Source: Nymphaea colorata
Taxonomy: Eukaryota; Streptophyta; Magnoliopsida; Nymphaeales; Nymphaeaceae
Length of the DNA stretch: 64,000 nucleotides
Assembly: GCF_008831285.2 (NCBI RefSeq)
Contig: NC_045138.2
Coordinates: 16,959,934 to 17,023,933, forward strand
Direction: 5' to 3'
Shown here in pieces: positions 1-12,137 of the stretch; the first letter of the stretch is position 1, and each line of letters begins with the position of its first letter. The notes under the pieces are model-generated. The model worked only from the letters and a program-made list of their open reading frames with translations, ran no database searches and was not told where the DNA came from. A program made the translations under genes and the position numbers.

Positions 1-443
1 CTCCACTGTCTAGCAGATAAAAAGGGATCAGAACGGTACATCGGAACCTCAGGAGCCACAAGTTTTGTACCGATAAAGACTGGGTAGGGAAGTCACTGCC
101 ATCATCATCGTAATCACCATTCACCATCACCATCATGCCAAGGGATCCAGCAAGTCACGTGCATGAACGCACACTTTGAGAATTGTAACTTGCCATGGGG
201 TGCAAATAAGTTTCTTCATCACAGGTGCAGTTTCCTCATGTGAGAAATGAAAAATAAGGGGGCAAAAATTGCCATGCTACATAGATCCATAAGGATCTCC
301 ACAGACATGCTAATCTAATGGAAGAGCGGGTACATTAATTGAACTTCTGCCTATGCCAACACAATGCTCTGCAATAATAATAATAATCAGGTCCTAAATT
401 TAAGCCTGAAAAAGCACGCATGTGATATCTGAATTTGTATAGG

Positions 444-777
444 TGGATCCATCATCGCCACCACAGACTGGTACATAGCCTCCGGCACGAAGACGAGCAA
501 GCCCAGGGTTTGGAAGGAGGTTAAGAGTACCTGGACCTCTGTGGGGGATAAAAATTGCATGTCAACTGGGTTGAGCTAGCTCTGTGTTGATTCATGTGAA
601 TTCCGCGAAATGGATCCATCATTGCCACCGCAGACTGGTACATAGCCTCCGGCACGAAGACGAGCAAGCCCAGGGTTTGGAAGGAGGTTAAGAGTACCTG
701 GACCTCTGTGGGGGATAAAAATTGTATGTCAACTGGGTTGAGCTAGCTCTGTGTTGATTCATGTGAATTCCGCGAAA
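444..777. repeat. 167-bp tandem duplication of the FLK-like last exon
   Basis: Two adjacent units, 444-610 and 611-777, differ at about three positions. Each carries DNA matching the end of the FLK last exon plus upstream intron-like sequence and ends in CGCGAAA. The functional FLK gene has this segment once, so the duplication happened in the pseudogene. The near-identity suggests it is recent. Confidence 0.93.
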
Positions 778-2838
778 CCTGTGCATCCTCATCGAGTGTA
801 AAACCACCATATTAATACTTTTATGCAATATCACCATACAAGTTTATAAGCTGTTTAGCCAACTTTTCGTCTGGCAAGGAAGTTTTTTTAAGGTTAGAAG
901 CACCAATAATTGGTGTAAGCTTCTCCTATGTAGCAGTTGCAAGATCCGATTTTTTTTTTTTAGAAAAAAGAGCTTTCCGTTTGCCATATCTCATGGCTCA
1001 TCGAATGAACTGATAGACAGCTTCAAATGCAGTTCCATATATAGGTTGTACTACTGAGATGGGATATTGTCATTGGGCAATGTAGTTTGCATGTGCATGA
1101 GTTAAGTTTCAATTTTGAACTTGAAAGATACACTTGAAAAATTTTGGTCCGCTCTTAGATGTAAGATCTATAACATTATAATCAGAACCATTGATCCTGC
1201 GGTACATTTTTTTTTTTGTTGAAAATTAAAACAAGAAAGCATGTAGGTGCCTTCAATGTTCGATTGTAAAACCAAATTGTTGGAAGGGCATGCAAGTCTA
1301 CTAATCAAAGTAACATATTCAATCAAGAGAAAAAGTTCCAATAGTATTCTAGCTGCTCATGGCTGTTCTCGCCGATATCTGTGAGAAGCCAACCTACTAT
1401 GCACCCCACCAGGTAAAGGGAGGCGCTTCTTAGAAGGCCAAGGATTGGTGAATCTGTTGACAATCAATATTTCTTTAATTGGAAAGAAGCAAAACATAGC
1501 TCCTTGTGATTTGAAACTTTAAGAAAAAAAACTTAACCATAAAAGATTGCATTCATGCCTGTATCAACTACTGAGCACTTTGAACTTGAGTTGCAGAGTC
1601 ATTAATTTCATCTGTTTTTCTCCTGCAACCCCGCAGTTTCTTGGATGGTGATGGCAGCTCCACTAACATGGCGCGTATAGCTAATACTCAGCCACCAGCG
1701 CCAATCACAGCATCAACACACGGTAATGGAATCTGCATAAGCCGATTGCTGGGGGACCCGTGTATATAAGAACACATCTCACTGTCAAACTTGTAAGCAG
1801 CAACTGCTCGATTGAACATTAGCCATCAACTTCCTGCTTTTAGTTGCAGAATCAAAAAGAGCAGGGACATGTCTACCTGGGTAAATCACTGGTTGTGGGG
1901 GTTGCACACTCTGCAATTGCTGAACACCCACTGGTTCCAAATGTTGAATTGGCATTGACATCTTTAAAAGTAAATACAAGAGATATATGTCGACCATAAC
2001 TAATTGCATACAGCCTAATATAATTTTAGGCTCAATTCAATTAGTATCTCGGAACTAATTGCTTTAACCCTGAAAATATAAAGCATGTTCTAGAACAGTG
2101 ATGCGTCACACCAACAAAACTGGCCCAAGCAAAGAAAAGAAAAAGAAGCGAAGGCTGCAGTTCAGATTGGTTCTTCAGTTCTTCAGCAATACGCTTCACG
2201 CAGAGTAGGAACAGAACTTTCATTCAGTGGAAGAACACTTTTATCAACCAAGAAATTCCTCGAAGTGTGAGAGAATCAATTAAACTGCTTTGCACACGCA
2301 TGTGGGCTCCCATTTTATCTGAGCAACTCCATCATCTGCCAAAACACAGAACAGGAGGTTCTCTACAGATTAAACGGAGAAAAAAAATTCAAAATTAACA
2401 AGAAGCTATTATGGAATCTGAATCCTAAACTTTGGAATGCAAATGTGCTAAGTATCTTTCTTAAATAAAAAAAGGTACCTTTGACAGATTAATTTGAAGA
2501 CTTTGGTGAATAGGGATCATCTCGGTCTTCTTCTCTAGATTCCTCTCAATTACGCAGGATGTAATCCTGGACACAAATAATAGAATGGTGTTCACAGTTT
2601 CTCCACCAGGACGTACTCCCCAACCTGCAGTAGCTATATCATTACATTTGCATATAATATCTATCAGGTTATGCAGAACTACCATAAAGTCATGCTCGCT
2701 GTGATTTGATTAAAGCTGTGCCACTTGATGTTTAAGGCCAAATTGTCATTGTGTGACCACCTGTGAATGTGACTGCTATTAAAATCATGAACTATGTTTC
2801 CAAAGTAGTTATATGGAAAAATGTAGCTTATTTATGGG

Positions 2839-3231
2839 CATAGCCACAAATATCATTCTAGGGTCCGAGTATTTATCGGCAAAGTTGTTCTTTTTGGGAA
2901 AATCTTGGAAAAATCTCAGAGCTTTTTAAAAACATAAAAAGTCAAAATGTTAGGTAAAAATATAAGAAATGAAAAACTAATAGGTATCGTATTGCGTTTA
3001 GAAGGCCATGTTAAATACCTAAAACAAGAGGAAATAAACCAATGAAACAAAGGTTGAAAAAAATAAAAACAGAAAACGAAATAAAAAATAAATGAAAAAA
3101 TCAGAGAAAATCGTGATAAATTCATTTTTAACCTTTTTCAATATATCGTGATATTTTTCCGTTTTTATCTTTTTTTTTTTCTGGTTAATATCACAATATC
3201 TTTTAAAAATATCACCATATTTGTGGCTATG
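2839..3231. mobile_element. MITE-like insertion in the FLK pseudogene
   Basis: A 393-bp AT-rich segment is bounded by a perfect 15-bp terminal inverted repeat, CATAGCCACAAATAT at 2839-2853 and its reverse complement at 3217-3231. The corresponding FLK intron near 15.30 kb lacks this segment while matching on both sides, which gives a paralogous empty site. No coding capacity is seen. No clear target-site duplication is visible, so the superfamily is not assigned. Confidence 0.72.
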
Positions 3232-3350
3232 GAATTATAGGTAATCTCTCTGCAGGCGGAAAAGCAGATTAATGCATTTCTAGCAGTTCAGCAGCAAACT
3301 TAGTATACGTTTCTTTATTTCCAGTTAGAAGCCCACTTTTATAACTTTCG

Positions 3351-5140
3351 ATAATTCCAGTAAGAGGGACACCATTTCTAGTTCTCCTGATCTTGCCATG
3401 CGCTTCTTGAAAACTGAAAATAAGGGCCTGACTGAAACTTAAGGCAGGAATCGGATAAGGGGACGCGAACCCTGCATCAGGAAAATAATAAAAGTTGCAA
3501 CACTTCTCTGAAATTACGAGCAAAATGGGTGCCCACATAGAGAATTTCCCAAAAGAAAGATTAGATAATTTCACTTTTCAATGTTATGCCATTAACATTA
3601 GAATGCATGTTCCCATGTTTTATTATAAGACCAAAATAATAATTTTCCTTTACAAGGAGCATGAGCATTTTGGTCATTTGCACCCTTTACTTTAGCAGTT
3701 GGATTTGGAACCCTGGTAAAACATAATAAAAACCAGCCCCACATTAATCACTCATTACATATAAAATATACAAATTTAATATATAAACATAATATTCATA
3801 ATAAAAAATACATATGAATATAATATATATATATATATATATATATTATCAGATGGAATTGGGCTGCACAAAGCCATTTTTGTGGCCTGGGCACTAGGAA
3901 GAAAAGGTCAAGCATTTGATCTGATGCCCACGTTTACTTCTAAACAAGCAAAAAATTCTATTTCTCTTGATAAAATTTGATAAAAGCTGTATAGAGTTGA
4001 GTACCTATACCTATTTTTGAGTTAAAGAAAGTTGTTACAAATAGAAGGCATGAGAGATGCTATAAATGCTAAAGCAAGAAAATTGGATGACACCCAAAAA
4101 TAATTTTTGCAGGTTAAAGAGACGATTTTACTTGCAAACCAATGTATCATGAGCGTCTGGATGGTAATAAAAAAGAGTTTTTATAAAGTCATTTTCTATG
4201 AAAACCATTTTTCAAAAAGGAGTGAATAACTTGCTAAAAATTTTCAAACTCTTTTTTTTTTTCGAATATTTGCATAGAAAAACCCCATCGTTTGCATTTT
4301 ACAATTAAGCGCCATGAGTAGGCCTTTTCTTTAAAATGTGAAGAGCAGATTAGGTTGGAGACTCCATTTTATAGTTGAATATTTTATGGGCAAAAGGTTC
4401 AAGTTATTCAACGGTTAGTATATGATTTTGGGATTTTGGATTTTCTTTGACCTTCGCAAATCTGATAATGTTTTTAAATTATCTGAATCTGAATAATCTG
4501 TATTTATAGACTATGTCGACTAAAAAATCTTATATAAATCCCTTAACTATTATACACTTTAGAATCTATGAACTTTATATGAAATTTTAAATGTCTAAGC
4601 CGGTGTTATTAAATCAAATTGTTCTGGCCGCCTACTCAGTTAACTCCCCAAACTGTCCTTCAGGTGATTTGATCCGGAATAGATAACAGAAAGTTACAAA
4701 GAAAAAGAAAACTTTAAAAAACATCAAAAAAGCATAACAAGCAAATTGTGTGAGAAGAAACTTAGTTCAAGTCGCTAGAGTTGGAGAAATTTTTCATATA
4801 ATCTTATACAAAGATAAAAAGGTAAAAGATACCCACAAATATTAGCCTCCACAAACTTAGGAAAAAATTAAAAAGGATATAAGATACTCGGTTTACTTTA
4901 TTTAAATCTTAGAGTTCACATTGTTTTCTTTTGAATCATAATAAATTTTTAGGGACAGAAAAAAAAAAAAACCACTCACCCTAATTCATTTGTGAACAGA
5001 ATCGGATTGAAATTTATAATTTTAAGTGAGAGGTTGAAGGCGAAAGAGAATTGAATACAAACCTCTTTTGGAAAATAAACCTAATTCTTGTCATATTCAT
5101 CGTGTCCGTGTGACGAGTAATTTAACTCACCGGAAGTCCC
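3351..5140. other. AT-rich intergenic DNA, no gene seen
   Basis: No reading frame here resembles a known protein. It contains an (AT)n run at about 3823-3846 and long A/T tracts. It separates the FLK pseudogene from the leader of the MUSTANG gene. Confidence 0.7.
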
Positions 5141-6176
5141 GAAGGTTCTTTTTAGGGGCCGTAATGCCCCTTTCTTCTTTCTCTCTCTTCGATTTGGGGG
5201 TGTGAAAGGGAAAAAGCCTCGGCTGCCCCTGCAATTCTCGTCTTCCATCCCATGCCCTTTCTTCCTTTCTCCCTTTCCCGGCACGTCCTCTGAAGGGAGG
5301 AGAAGGGGAAAAGCCCCCAAATTAGCCAGAAATTACCCAAGGATTTGAGATCCTGCCATCCTCTCCCCTTCCCTCCATCCTCCCTCTGCAAATCTTCCCC
5401 GCCATTTCCCCTCCCCACCTCGCTCTTCCTTGCGGGTATCCCTCGAGGCGGAAGACCTCCTGTCCTGCCTCTTGTTCCTTGAGTTTAGGGTTTTGCAGGA
5501 ACCGGTTCGAGGCTCTGTTGGGTTCGCTTCTGATTCTGGCGCTTTTGAGGGAAGAGTTTGAATATTTGGTGGGGTTTGGAGGTGAGTTAGGGGGTTCGTT
5601 GGTGGTGGAAATTGAAGGGTTCTTCCCGGTTCTGGGATCAGTTCGGACGTCTTCTTGCGAGGTACTGACTGTACATCTTTTGGTCCATTTTCCCCTCTTT
5701 TTTGTGGTTCTGATTTCCGTTGAACTGCTGTGGTTTTGCTGGAATGTGAATTTGGGAGTTCTTGTGGTTGTCGGGTTGTTGCCGTTTTTCGTTTTCTGGG
5801 GTTGGTTCTGGTACTGGTGTTTGTTAGTCAGCTGGTTTCGTTGCTTGTTTTGGCTTTGTTTTTGCTTTTGGGGTTTCTTTGACTCTCCTTTTTTTGGCTT
5901 TGGTGATTGTTTAGTGCTCGAGATCAGTGTGTATGTGGGAAATTCGATGGTGTTACTCGGTTCGTTTGGACTCTGCGGTTAGGAAACGGAAGCTTGAATA
6001 CCCTGATGAAGGACAGCTTCTTGATCGAGGGACTAGCTTTTCTGGATGGTGCCGGCGACTTGTCTTATGAAGTTCATTAGTTTGAGTAGTTTTTGAAGGA
6101 AATTCGGAATTTGTGGGTTCTTTTTTGTCGCTGCAAGAGAAAGGGTGTTCGCTATCGAAAAATCCTAGCTTTCTGA
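5141..6176 (+). promoter_or_regulatory. Promoter-proximal and 5' leader region of the MUSTANG gene
   Basis: Base composition changes from AT-rich to pyrimidine- and G-rich DNA from about 5150, as in many plant leaders. A telo-box-like TTTAGGGTTTT lies at 5484-5494. A possible leader-intron donor (GAG then GTACTG) lies near 5659. The acceptor is uncertain, with candidates near 5981 and 6135. Open frames here are not protein-like, being rich in Phe, Trp and Leu, and I read them as untranslated leader. The transcription start is not determined. Confidence 0.5.
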
Positions 6177-8315
6177 ATGGCAAACCATGAATTGGCTCTT
6201 GGGCAGGCCCACAGCTTGGATCTGCGGCAGGCCCACACTCTAGGCCTTAGCCAAGCTCATGATTTGGCTCTGCGCCGGAGCCATGATCATAGCTTAGGCC
6301 TTGGGCACAGCCACGAGCACGAACTGGCGCTTGGCCAGAGCCATGGCCTCGCCCTCGCGCCACATCCACATGAACTGGATCTCTCGGACAACCATGGCCT
6401 TCATGGCCATGAACTCACTATTGCGGAAAATCACGAATTGGCTATGGACCACAATCCAGACTTAGGTGTCAGTAGTGGCCAGGAGCTGGTCATCTCGTCG
6501 GAGCAGCCGCCGTCAGTTGTAACTAGTCAGGCCCTTGTTACACCTATTCGTCAGTCCCGAGCTCTCGTTGCAGACCCAAGTCATGAGCTCACAGTCGGGC
6601 AGGAATTTCCTGATGTGAAGAGCTGCCGAAGAGCCTTGAGAGACGCTGCTATAGCCTTGCATTTTGAGATTCAGACCGTGAAGTCAGACAAGACAAGATT
6701 CACAGCTAAATGTGCCAGTGAAGGTTGCCCATGGCGAATTCATGCTGCAAAGCTTCCTGGCGTTCCTACTTTTACAATAAGGACTATTCATGCCCAACAT
6801 ACTTGTGAGGGCATCACACACTTGGGGCACCAGCAAGCTTCAGTTGGTTGGGTTGCCAGCTCCATGGAAGATCGTCTTCGAGAAAATCCGTCTTATAAAC
6901 CAAAAGACATACTTGAAGACATACATAGACTTCATGGGATCACCCTAACATATAAACAAGCATGGCGTGGAAAGGAACGTATAATGGCTGCTGTTCGTGG
7001 TTCATTTGAGGAAGGCTATCGTCTTCTACCACAGTATTGTGAGCAAATCAAGCGGACTAATCCTGGTAGTATTGCTTCAGTGTATGGTATAGGTCCTGAC
7101 AATTGCTTTCAGCGCTTATTTATCTCATTTTATGCTTCCATCTATGGTTTCGTAAATGCTTGCCGTCCACTCCTTGGGCTCGACCGGACAGTGTTAAAGA
7201 GCAAATATCTAGGGACCTTGCTCTTTGCTACAGGATTTGATGGTGATGGTGCATTGTTTCCACTGGCATTTGGAGTTGTTGATGAGGAAAATGAAGAGAG
7301 CTGGATGTGGTTTTTGTCTGAACTCCATAATCTGCTTGAAATGAATACTGAAAACATGCCTAGGCTAACCATCTTGTCTGATCGGCAGAAAGGCATTGTA
7401 GATGGTGTTGAAGCAAACTTTCCCACTGCATTTCATGGGTTCTGCATGCGACACCTCAGCGAAAGCTTCCGCAAAGAGTTCAACAATCCCATGCTGGTGA
7501 ACCTTCTGTGGGAGGCTGCCTATGCCCTCACTGTTATTGAGTTTGAGGCCAAAATATTAGAAATAGAAGAAATATCACAAGATGCAGCCTATTGGATCCG
7601 ACGTGTTCCACCTCGTCTTTGGGCTACTGCTTATTTTGAGGGCACAAGGTTTGGACACCTAACAGCAAACATTGTGGAGTCGTTAAATACATGGATGCTT
7701 GAGGCATCTGGATTACCAATTGTTCAGATGATGGAATCCATCCGAAGACAGTTAATGACATGGTTCAATGAAAGGAGAGAAACTAGTATGCAATGGAATT
7801 CTATCCTTGTACCATCCGCCGAAAGGCGTGTAGCTGATGCAATTGACCAGGCTCGCAATTATCAAGTTCTGCGTGCAAACGAGGCAGAATTTGAAGTTAT
7901 ATCTCATGAAGGAACCAATATTGTAGATATCCGAAACCGTTGCTGCCTTTGCCGTGGCTGGCAGTTGTATGGCTTGCCATGTTCACATGCTGTTGCAGCA
8001 CTCATCTCTTGTAGACAGAATGTTAATCGATTTACTGAGAGTTGTTTCACTGTCACAAATTATCGCAAGACCTACTCTCAGACAATTCACCCTGTTCCTG
8101 ATAAAACATTGTGGAAGGAATTGTCTGAGAATGCACAAAATGGTGGCGATAAAGTTGATATTGTAATAGCCCCACCCAAGTCTCTCCGGCCACCAGGACG
8201 CCCAAGGAAGAAAAGAGTACGTGCAGAGGATCGTGATCGTGTAAAGCGAGTTGTCCACTGTAGCCGCTGCAATCAGACAGGGCATTTTAGGACAACATGC
8301 ACGACACCTATATAA
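6177..8315 (+). CDS. MUG1: MUSTANG-type domesticated Mutator transposase
   Basis: An intronless 712-aa frame. Residues 1-95 are an unusual His/Leu/Gly-rich repeat of short H-E-L-x-L-G-Q-like units. Residues about 142-212 form the Mutator N-terminal DNA-binding domain with zinc ligands (C179, C184, H208, C210). The MULE transposase core keeps an apparent catalytic triad D336, D402, E501, and also C423/H426. A SWIM zinc finger (C590-x-C592 ... C602-x-H604) and a C-terminal CCHC knuckle (C695, C698, H703, C708) follow a basic GRPRKKR segment. No flanking terminal inverted repeats were noticed, as expected of a domesticated gene. MUSTANG genes are fixed in angiosperms, and Arabidopsis mutants show growth, flowering and fitness defects. 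The position beside FLK supports orthology to MUG1. I chose the first ATG because the N-terminal repeat begins directly after it. The gene is convergent with FLK. Confidence 0.9.
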   Translation: MANHELALGQAHSLDLRQAHTLGLSQAHDLALRRSHDHSLGLGHSHEHELALGQSHGLALAPHPHELDLSDNHGLHGHELTIAENHELAMDHNPDLGVSSGQELVISSEQPPSVVTSQALVTPIRQSRALVADPSHELTVGQEFPDVKSCRRALRDAAIALHFEIQTVKSDKTRFTAKCASEGCPWRIHAAKLPGVPTFTIRTIHAQHTCEGITHLGHQQASVGWVASSMEDRLRENPSYKPKDILEDIHRLHGITLTYKQAWRGKERIMAAVRGSFEEGYRLLPQYCEQIKRTNPGSIASVYGIGPDNCFQRLFISFYASIYGFVNACRPLLGLDRTVLKSKYLGTLLFATGFDGDGALFPLAFGVVDEENEESWMWFLSELHNLLEMNTENMPRLTILSDRQKGIVDGVEANFPTAFHGFCMRHLSESFRKEFNNPMLVNLLWEAAYALTVIEFEAKILEIEEISQDAAYWIRRVPPRLWATAYFEGTRFGHLTANIVESLNTWMLEASGLPIVQMMESIRRQLMTWFNERRETSMQWNSILVPSAERRVADAIDQARNYQVLRANEAEFEVISHEGTNIVDIRNRCCLCRGWQLYGLPCSHAVAALISCRQNVNRFTESCFTVTNYRKTYSQTIHPVPDKTLWKELSENAQNGGDKVDIVIAPPKSLRPPGRPRKKRVRAEDRDRVKRVVHCSRCNQTGHFRTTCTTPI

Positions 8316-11300
8316 GTCTTCATTGTGAGTAGTGGCTAGATTATTTGAGGTACCCATATCTTCTTGTGAAAAGTTTAGGAATGTTCTCTGTAATCAGACC
8401 TACTGCCTTTTATTGGAAATTGAGGTCTCTTGTTCATTTTCATTCTCAAGTATATTGTTTTATTATCATGTAGGCTACTCTAGGCCTTCTAGACTGTTCG
8501 GCTATGCATCACATGTCTTAGTTCTCTCTTCAGATAATGCCCATTTTTTAATGTGACATCACATGGCATGCTTCTAGAGACTATCAGCTGTTTCCTGGTT
8601 TTCTTTTTGGTTAAAAAAGAAAAAACATAAATACCTATGATGCTTTTTATGATTGTACAAATTACCTAGTTAATTAGTTTGATATACCTTGCCTTTGAAG
8701 AAGTTTACATGTAAAATTCAAAGCTAATCTGAAAGACACCAAGTATGCATTTTTCCTGCATCTTGTTGAGATCTGAAGAAAGTTATGCTAGCAATGCTAC
8801 AACATTGTAATGAACTGACTCGTTGCCATGGAAATCTTATACGACTCTTATGCTTTGTTTGTTATGCATATTCTGCTGAATGCACATTCAACAACATCCG
8901 ACCGCTACTGTTATTTGGTTCTTTTTAATTGAGTATTTCCTGATAACGTAGTAATATTTTGAGGCTTTCGGGGCCTTCAGACCAAGGAAGCTAAAGTGAC
9001 AACGGAAGCTGTTGATGATGGATAGTCCGATAACGTTTTAAAACTTAAAATTTCTGGGACATGAACAAGTGATTCATGCATTTGGGGGCTGAAGTTGCAT
9101 GTCCGGGGTGTTCAGCTGATGCAGTCTTCTGTTCTTAGGTCCTCAGGAGGTCGAGTGCTGCCAGTTTGCTAATCTGGGAATTCAGTTTTTTAGCTGTACA
9201 TGGTCTTCTGTATTGATCTAGTTTTCCTTGAGCGGACCATCTTCAAGCAACTTCAAGTTTAGTTTGTTTTGTCCGGGGCTGCTGCAAGGTCACCCCGAAC
9301 CATCTCACCGGTTTTAAGCTCAAGTGCTTCTTGATGAACTTCAGCCCTCGGTAGCAGGGTGAATGATTAATGTATGTAAACAGCACAGTATCTGCACTTC
9401 TCAACTATCTGCACTTCCAGCTGCCATCCGTAACCCTTGCAATCCATACAGATCTGTATTTCTAATTTTGAATGCCAATTCAGTGAGGTGTGAGCGTTCT
9501 GTTCTGATGTGGATCTTTTAGTTCGTAATCTTTATCACCCTTCTTGACTTATGGAGTCAAATTTGAATAACTACCGAGAAATGATTGGGTCTTGAATCTC
9601 TTCTTTTTTTCAGCTTCTTGCTTCTGCTTTTGGAAATTTCTTGTTTCCCTGGGAATCTTTCTAAACTGGTTTTCTCGATCTAACCAAGAACTGGAATTTC
9701 TCTAGTTGGAGAAGGCAACCATTCACGTACAATTTTCCGGTGATAATCCTATTTGCCTTGTGACAGGAATTTTTCAGAGAGTATCTCCTCGTGGTACGGA
9801 ACGGTACCTCTTGCATGATGGTGATGTTTCTTGCATGATGGTGATGTTGGAGGCACAACTATCTTTTTCTCGGAAAAAAAGGAAATATCTGGTAAATCCC
9901 TTGAGCAACAGCATGTGCGTTCGGTGCTCGCACATGAGTGTGTATGTGCCTGTGCCGTGTCTACGAAGTGTTGAAGAATGATGTTAATGCAAAACACATG
10001 GATAAATTGATACAAACCTCGATGTTCTTCTGACGCATAAACTTGCTTAAGTGTCACGTTACATCATAAAACAGATTTAAGGATCGCCAAAAGTCTACGT
10101 TTTTTCAGAAGCATCGGCATGAATGAGCAGCACTTTCTTCGGGCAGCAGTACTAGTTCTATAACAAAGCACAGGGTTCATGGTTTTTGAGCTACCCATAG
10201 AGTTCATGTATGTATATATATATATATATCAACCAACCATTTAACACTGTATATGAATGAATGAGAGAAAAACAAAAAAAAAAAGTGATAAACTAATATT
10301 ACATGACAAAAACGTTGATAACTTTTTTTCTCTTTGTGCTTCTCTTAACTATCCATCATAATGGATGGAACAGTATTGATTAGATGGTTGAGTAACTCTG
10401 ATATACATATATATATATAAGCTAAACTTAATCTGATAATATAAATAAATTCAACATAATCTCTTTTGACGAACATTTTTAACTTATCAAATGTAGGTGC
10501 ATTTCTAAATTGCTTATGGTTCATACTCATCAAATCTTTTTGCAGGTTGGCAATTTGGTGACTTGGTTGAATGATTGTAGGGCGGGAAACGATAAGGCAA
10601 AAAAAGAATTCAAGACAAGACCATAAAATCACCATATATGTATCATCATTTTATATATATATATATATATATATAGTGTGTGTGTGTGTGTGTGTGATTA
10701 TTTTCCAAGTCTTTGGATGAGCCGACTTTGGACGTGATTTTCGGGCAGCCTCCTACTGTGGGTGCAAATTAATTTTCTGTATGTCAGATGAGGTGTCCGT
10801 TTTCTGTTGGTTCTCATCTCTTCACAATGATCAACAGGTGCAGCCATGATTTGAGCCAGTGTTTGAGATTTGTACTCAGAATTTGAAGCTGTTGATGCTC
10901 TTGAGCGACATTCAGAACACTTACAAATGAATGGGTTGACAGAGAAAGGCTCTATCTGTGATAATTTGGTGCCATTCACCTGATTGCAACCAAGGAATCC
11001 GTTACCTGATCTACCACTTTGTTCCTTCGGTGCTAACCATTGCTTTAGTCTACTGGAAATGGTGTCTTCAAATGATATGGTCATGTATCTGCTAAATGAC
11101 ATTGATGGATGGCTACTGTTATAAGCATTGGATAGGAATTGTTACGAGACTTTGGACGCTGCACTATGCATGATTGAATGAAACCAACTGACGGTGGCGA
11201 CATCATTGAAGAATTGATCCACTAGATGCCTTCATCTGCTTTCATTAAACGGTGGAAGGATTGATTCATCAGTCATCACAGGGCTGTGCTGTTTGCAGAT

Positions 11301-11730
11301 TGCAGGAGTCGTCGTTTCGGCGTGGAGTTTTGATAGGATATTGACAACACTGGTTTGCCTTGTTATGGGAAATCTGAAACCTTATTACCAATCCTTTTGT
11401 TTATCTAGTCTGCAGACCTGCTTTTCCAAACTAAGAACGGTTGCAAGGATCAGTCAGACAACAAATTTCAATTTGGATAAAAAACCTTAGGAACATGTTA
11501 CACAAACCAAATGGTCATTTCTTGCAAACTGAATCATGTTCATCACAATTACGCGGTGAAATTTGATCATAAACTTGAAAATTACCAAACCATCTGTCTC
11601 TAAAAGGTATCCAACTCAACCCGTGTCCTTGGTAGTCCGAGTACCTTACACAATGGCAATCCAGTAAAAGCCAAGATGGAAAAACCACTAATGAGGAAAA
11701 GCTTTTAGGCCAATTTCAAGCACTCTCCAG
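8316..11730. other. Spacer and 3' UTRs between the convergent MUSTANG and FLK genes
   Basis: The first part is probably the 3' UTR of the MUSTANG gene, and the part above about 11.6 kb the 3' UTR of FLK on the other strand. It has (AT)n at 10652-10675 running into (TG)n at 10676-10696. One unrecognised 134-codon minus-strand frame lies at 10698-11102. No other gene is seen. Confidence 0.55.
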
Positions 11731-12137
11731 TCTCCACTGCCTAAAAGACTTATAACTAAAATGGCAATGAAACCATTGAAACTTGAAAAAGGAATCACGA
11801 TAGTAAACGAAAATCTCAAAGCCACAGTTTTAGGCTGATAAAAGACTTGGCATGGAAATCATTAGCCACTACCATCATTACCATCGCCTTAATAATAATG
11901 GAACCCGGGCAAAATGCATGAACAAGTGCTTTGAAAATTATAACTTCCAATTAAGAGCTACAGAACATGTCATAATGTACACAAATTGCAAAAGGCTCCA
12001 TCAATTTGCTAATCTAAAGGACACGGATACATTATCTGAACATTCTGCCTACGCCAACACAATTCTCTGCAAAAAACTATCAGGGTCCTCGAGTTAAGCC
12101 TGGATCACAAAGCACGCGTACTAAATGCTGAAGTTGC

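Larger units (their letters stand above)
1..3350 (-). pseudogene. Partial FLK copy (3' half), decayed
   Basis: This stretch is a diverged copy, in the same orientation, of the 3' half of the FLK gene at 11.7-15.4 kb. Recognisable parts are last-exon-like DNA (444-777), KH3-exon-like DNA (about 1558-1750), a shortened proline/glutamine-rich exon (about 1873-1963) and DNA like the exon after KH2 (about 2190-2370). Intron and 3' UTR similarity continues on both sides, ending near 3350 and possibly running off the left edge. The KH3-like exon has in-frame stops (TGA in the KH3 loop and TAG near its end), and the middle of the Pro/Gln-rich exon is deleted. No KH1 or KH2 exon is present in the window. 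I infer a segmental duplication followed by decay. Transcription cannot be judged from the sequence. Confidence 0.88.

Noticed and set aside
1..3350. The FLK-like region considered as a functional second FLK gene
   Set aside because: In-frame stops, a shortened exon, a mutated donor site and no KH1/KH2 exons in the window.
5479..5982. 167-codon plus-strand open frame
   Set aside because: Composition (long runs of Phe, Leu, Trp, Gly) is not protein-like and it sits in the leader of the MUSTANG gene.
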